A stretch of 5,248 bases of DNA, from NCBI GenBank assembly GCA_027031505.1, contig JALVQH010000161.1:1-5248 (forward strand). The letters are read 5' to 3'. Source of the stretch: Campylobacteraceae bacterium (GTDB lineage Bacteria; Campylobacterota; Campylobacteria; Campylobacterales; Sulfurovaceae). The notes beneath the pieces were generated by a model. That model had not been told where the DNA came from, did not search any database, and was given only the letters and a program-made list of their open reading frames with translations. The stretch's first letter is position 1. Each line of letters starts with the position of its first letter. A program made the translations under genes and the position numbers. Of the stretch, positions 4,189 through 5,248 are shown in pieces.

Positions 4189-5248
4189 ATGGAACATTTT
4201 ATTGTTTATCTGAATCGACACATACCCGAAGGGATTTTTCAAATTGCGGTGGCGCTGCATACGACTCCGGGTCATGTAATAGTCGCTCTTGCTTTGCTGG
4301 TGCTGTTGTTTGTGGTGCACTATCTGTTTCGGTACCCTGTGCGTACGACGGCCAAACTCGCCCTTTACCTGCGGCGCAAGCAGCTTTTTTACCGTTTGCT
4401 CTTTCATCGGTATGGGAAGTTGATGCGCCCTTTGCGCTACTGGATCTATCTCTTTTTTATCCATCAGATTGTGCTGCTGTTTGTTCAGGGTGAACGGATC
4501 GATTTTGTGTTCGAACTGGTTAACACGCTCTTGATCGCCTGGTGGGTATATGAGGCGGCCAAATTTCTCCTCTACACCTCCCTTTCGATTCGGATTCGAC
4601 GCCAGGAGACGGTGCGTAAAGAATTTTTCAACCTTTTTTTGAACATCGTCAAAATCCTTATTGGTGTTGTTATTGTGCTGGTTGTACTCTCGCGCATGGG
4701 GGTTGACCTGACCGGGCTGGTGACCTCGCTCGGGATCGGGGGCGTGCTCATCGGTTTCACGGCCAAAGATACCCTGACCAACTTTTTCGATTCGATCCGT
4801 CTGGTGAGTGAGCAGGCGTTCAGTCTCGGGGATTGGATCGAGACGGAGGATGTCGAGGGGTTTGTCGTCGAGATCGGCCTGGCCGCAACGCGTATCCGTA
4901 CCTTTGACAATGCGCTGGTGACGATCCCCAATTCCCGCCTGGCCAACAGTCCGATCCACAATTGGTCGGCTCGCCTCGTGGGGCGCCGGATCAAATTCAA
5001 CCTCCGGCTCAAGTACACCTACGATACAGCCGAAATCGGCCGTGTACTGACGGCGATCCGTAACATGCTCGAGCACCATCCCGGGATTGTCAATGACGAG
5101 CGGCTGCGGACGCTGATTCAAAACAAACGGACGTTTGAGACAGGTCTGTTTAACATCGAAGACAAATACGGGGTGAAAAAAACGCTGCTGGTGTATCTCG
5201 ACAGTATCGATACCTATTCGATGAATATCCTTATCTATGCGTTTTCTG
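4189..5248 (+). CDS. MscS-family small-conductance mechanosensitive ion channel (3' end outside window)
   Basis: Inner-membrane channel that opens under membrane tension to release solutes after hypo-osmotic shock. The frame starts at ATG 4189 and stays open to the window edge, giving 353 residues. Hydrophobic helices lie at about 28-47, 83-100, 107-128 and 150-168. The pore-lining helix and hinge follow: 'GLVTSLGIGGVLIGFTAKD' (176-194), then 'LTNFFDSIRLVSEQAFSLGDWI' (196-217), the MscS hallmark. The cytoplasmic beta domain comes next, with 'RIRTFDNALVTIPNSRLANSPIHNWS' (235-260), and then an alpha/beta domain ending at '...SIDTYSMNILIYAF'. By comparison with E. coli MscS (286 residues, three helices) it has one or two extra N-terminal helices, and little beyond the C-terminal domain should be missing. 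There is no Shine-Dalgarno before the ATG. The upstream frame is closed by TGA at 4159, so the start must lie at 4189 or later. A later GTG at 4249, poorly placed after GAAGGG, would cost 20 residues but keep every helix. Confidence 0.93.
   Translation, partial: MEHFIVYLNRHIPEGIFQIAVALHTTPGHVIVALALLVLLFVVHYLFRYPVRTTAKLALYLRRKQLFYRLLFHRYGKLMRPLRYWIYLFFIHQIVLLFVQGERIDFVFELVNTLLIAWWVYEAAKFLLYTSLSIRIRRQETVRKEFFNLFLNIVKILIGVVIVLVVLSRMGVDLTGLVTSLGIGGVLIGFTAKDTLTNFFDSIRLVSEQAFSLGDWIETEDVEGFVVEIGLAATRIRTFDNALVTIPNSRLANSPIHNWSARLVGRRIKFNLRLKYTYDTAEIGRVLTAIRNMLEHHPGIVNDERLRTLIQNKRTFETGLFNIEDKYGVKKTLLVYLDSIDTYSMNILIYAFS

Noticed and set aside
4158..4493. 111-codon open frame on the plus strand starting at ATG 4158
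   Set aside because: It overlaps the mscS promoter and gene in another frame, and the product shows no motif and no hydrophobic pattern of a real gene.
4177..5121. 314-codon open frame on the minus strand
   Set aside because: It is opposite the MscS gene, whose pore and beta-domain motifs are unmistakable. The antisense product is rich in Gln/His/Arg with no motif.
1..5248. CRISPR arrays, insertion sequences, tRNA or rRNA genes
   Set aside because: No regularly spaced repeats, transposase motifs, terminal inverted repeats or conserved RNA cores were seen on either strand.

Overview
The window looks like chromosomal DNA of a Campylobacterota (epsilonproteobacterial) organism, probably a free-living rather than a host-adapted lineage. 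The main evidence is the FtsZ C-terminal half. It reads 'SHGPNDINLDFADV' and 'NGAMGVLVHFHIHPDYP' and ends in the tail 'DVPTFLRKQMD', which resembles FtsZ of that phylum from memory. Genes are close to balanced in G+C by eye, while the main promoter region is AT-rich. I cannot name a genus.

Layout: (1) 1-566, +, the 3' part of ftsZ. (2) 567-850, a convergent intergenic region with no gene but unusually rich in structure: a pyrimidine tract, four hairpins, a duplicated GTGCAATTG motif, and a plus-strand hairpin followed by T7 that overlaps the end of the next gene. (3) 3987-851, -, a two-gene operon for a TAXI-type TRAP transporter. The periplasmic receptor comes first and the fused DctQM-type permease second. 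They are separated by 71 bp holding a perfect 8-bp hairpin just before the permease ribosome binding site. (4) 3988-4188, a divergent promoter region with an imperfect 14-bp inverted repeat on the TRAP side and a clear sigma70-type promoter on the other. (5) 4189-5248, +, an MscS-family mechanosensitive channel that runs off the window. Its promoter lies so close to the ATG that the mRNA may be leaderless.

Functionally, the receptor binds an organic substrate in the periplasm and delivers it to the permease, which in this family uses an ion gradient for uptake. The substrate cannot be read from sequence. The divergent MscS channel would act as a pressure-release valve under hypo-osmotic shock. 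ftsZ is a housekeeping neighbour with no evident functional link. The genes belong to known families; I did not find an undescribed protein system. The parts worth a second look are regulatory: the probable operators before the TRAP operon, the intercistronic hairpin, the possibly leaderless mscS start, and the structured ftsZ/TRAP intergenic region.
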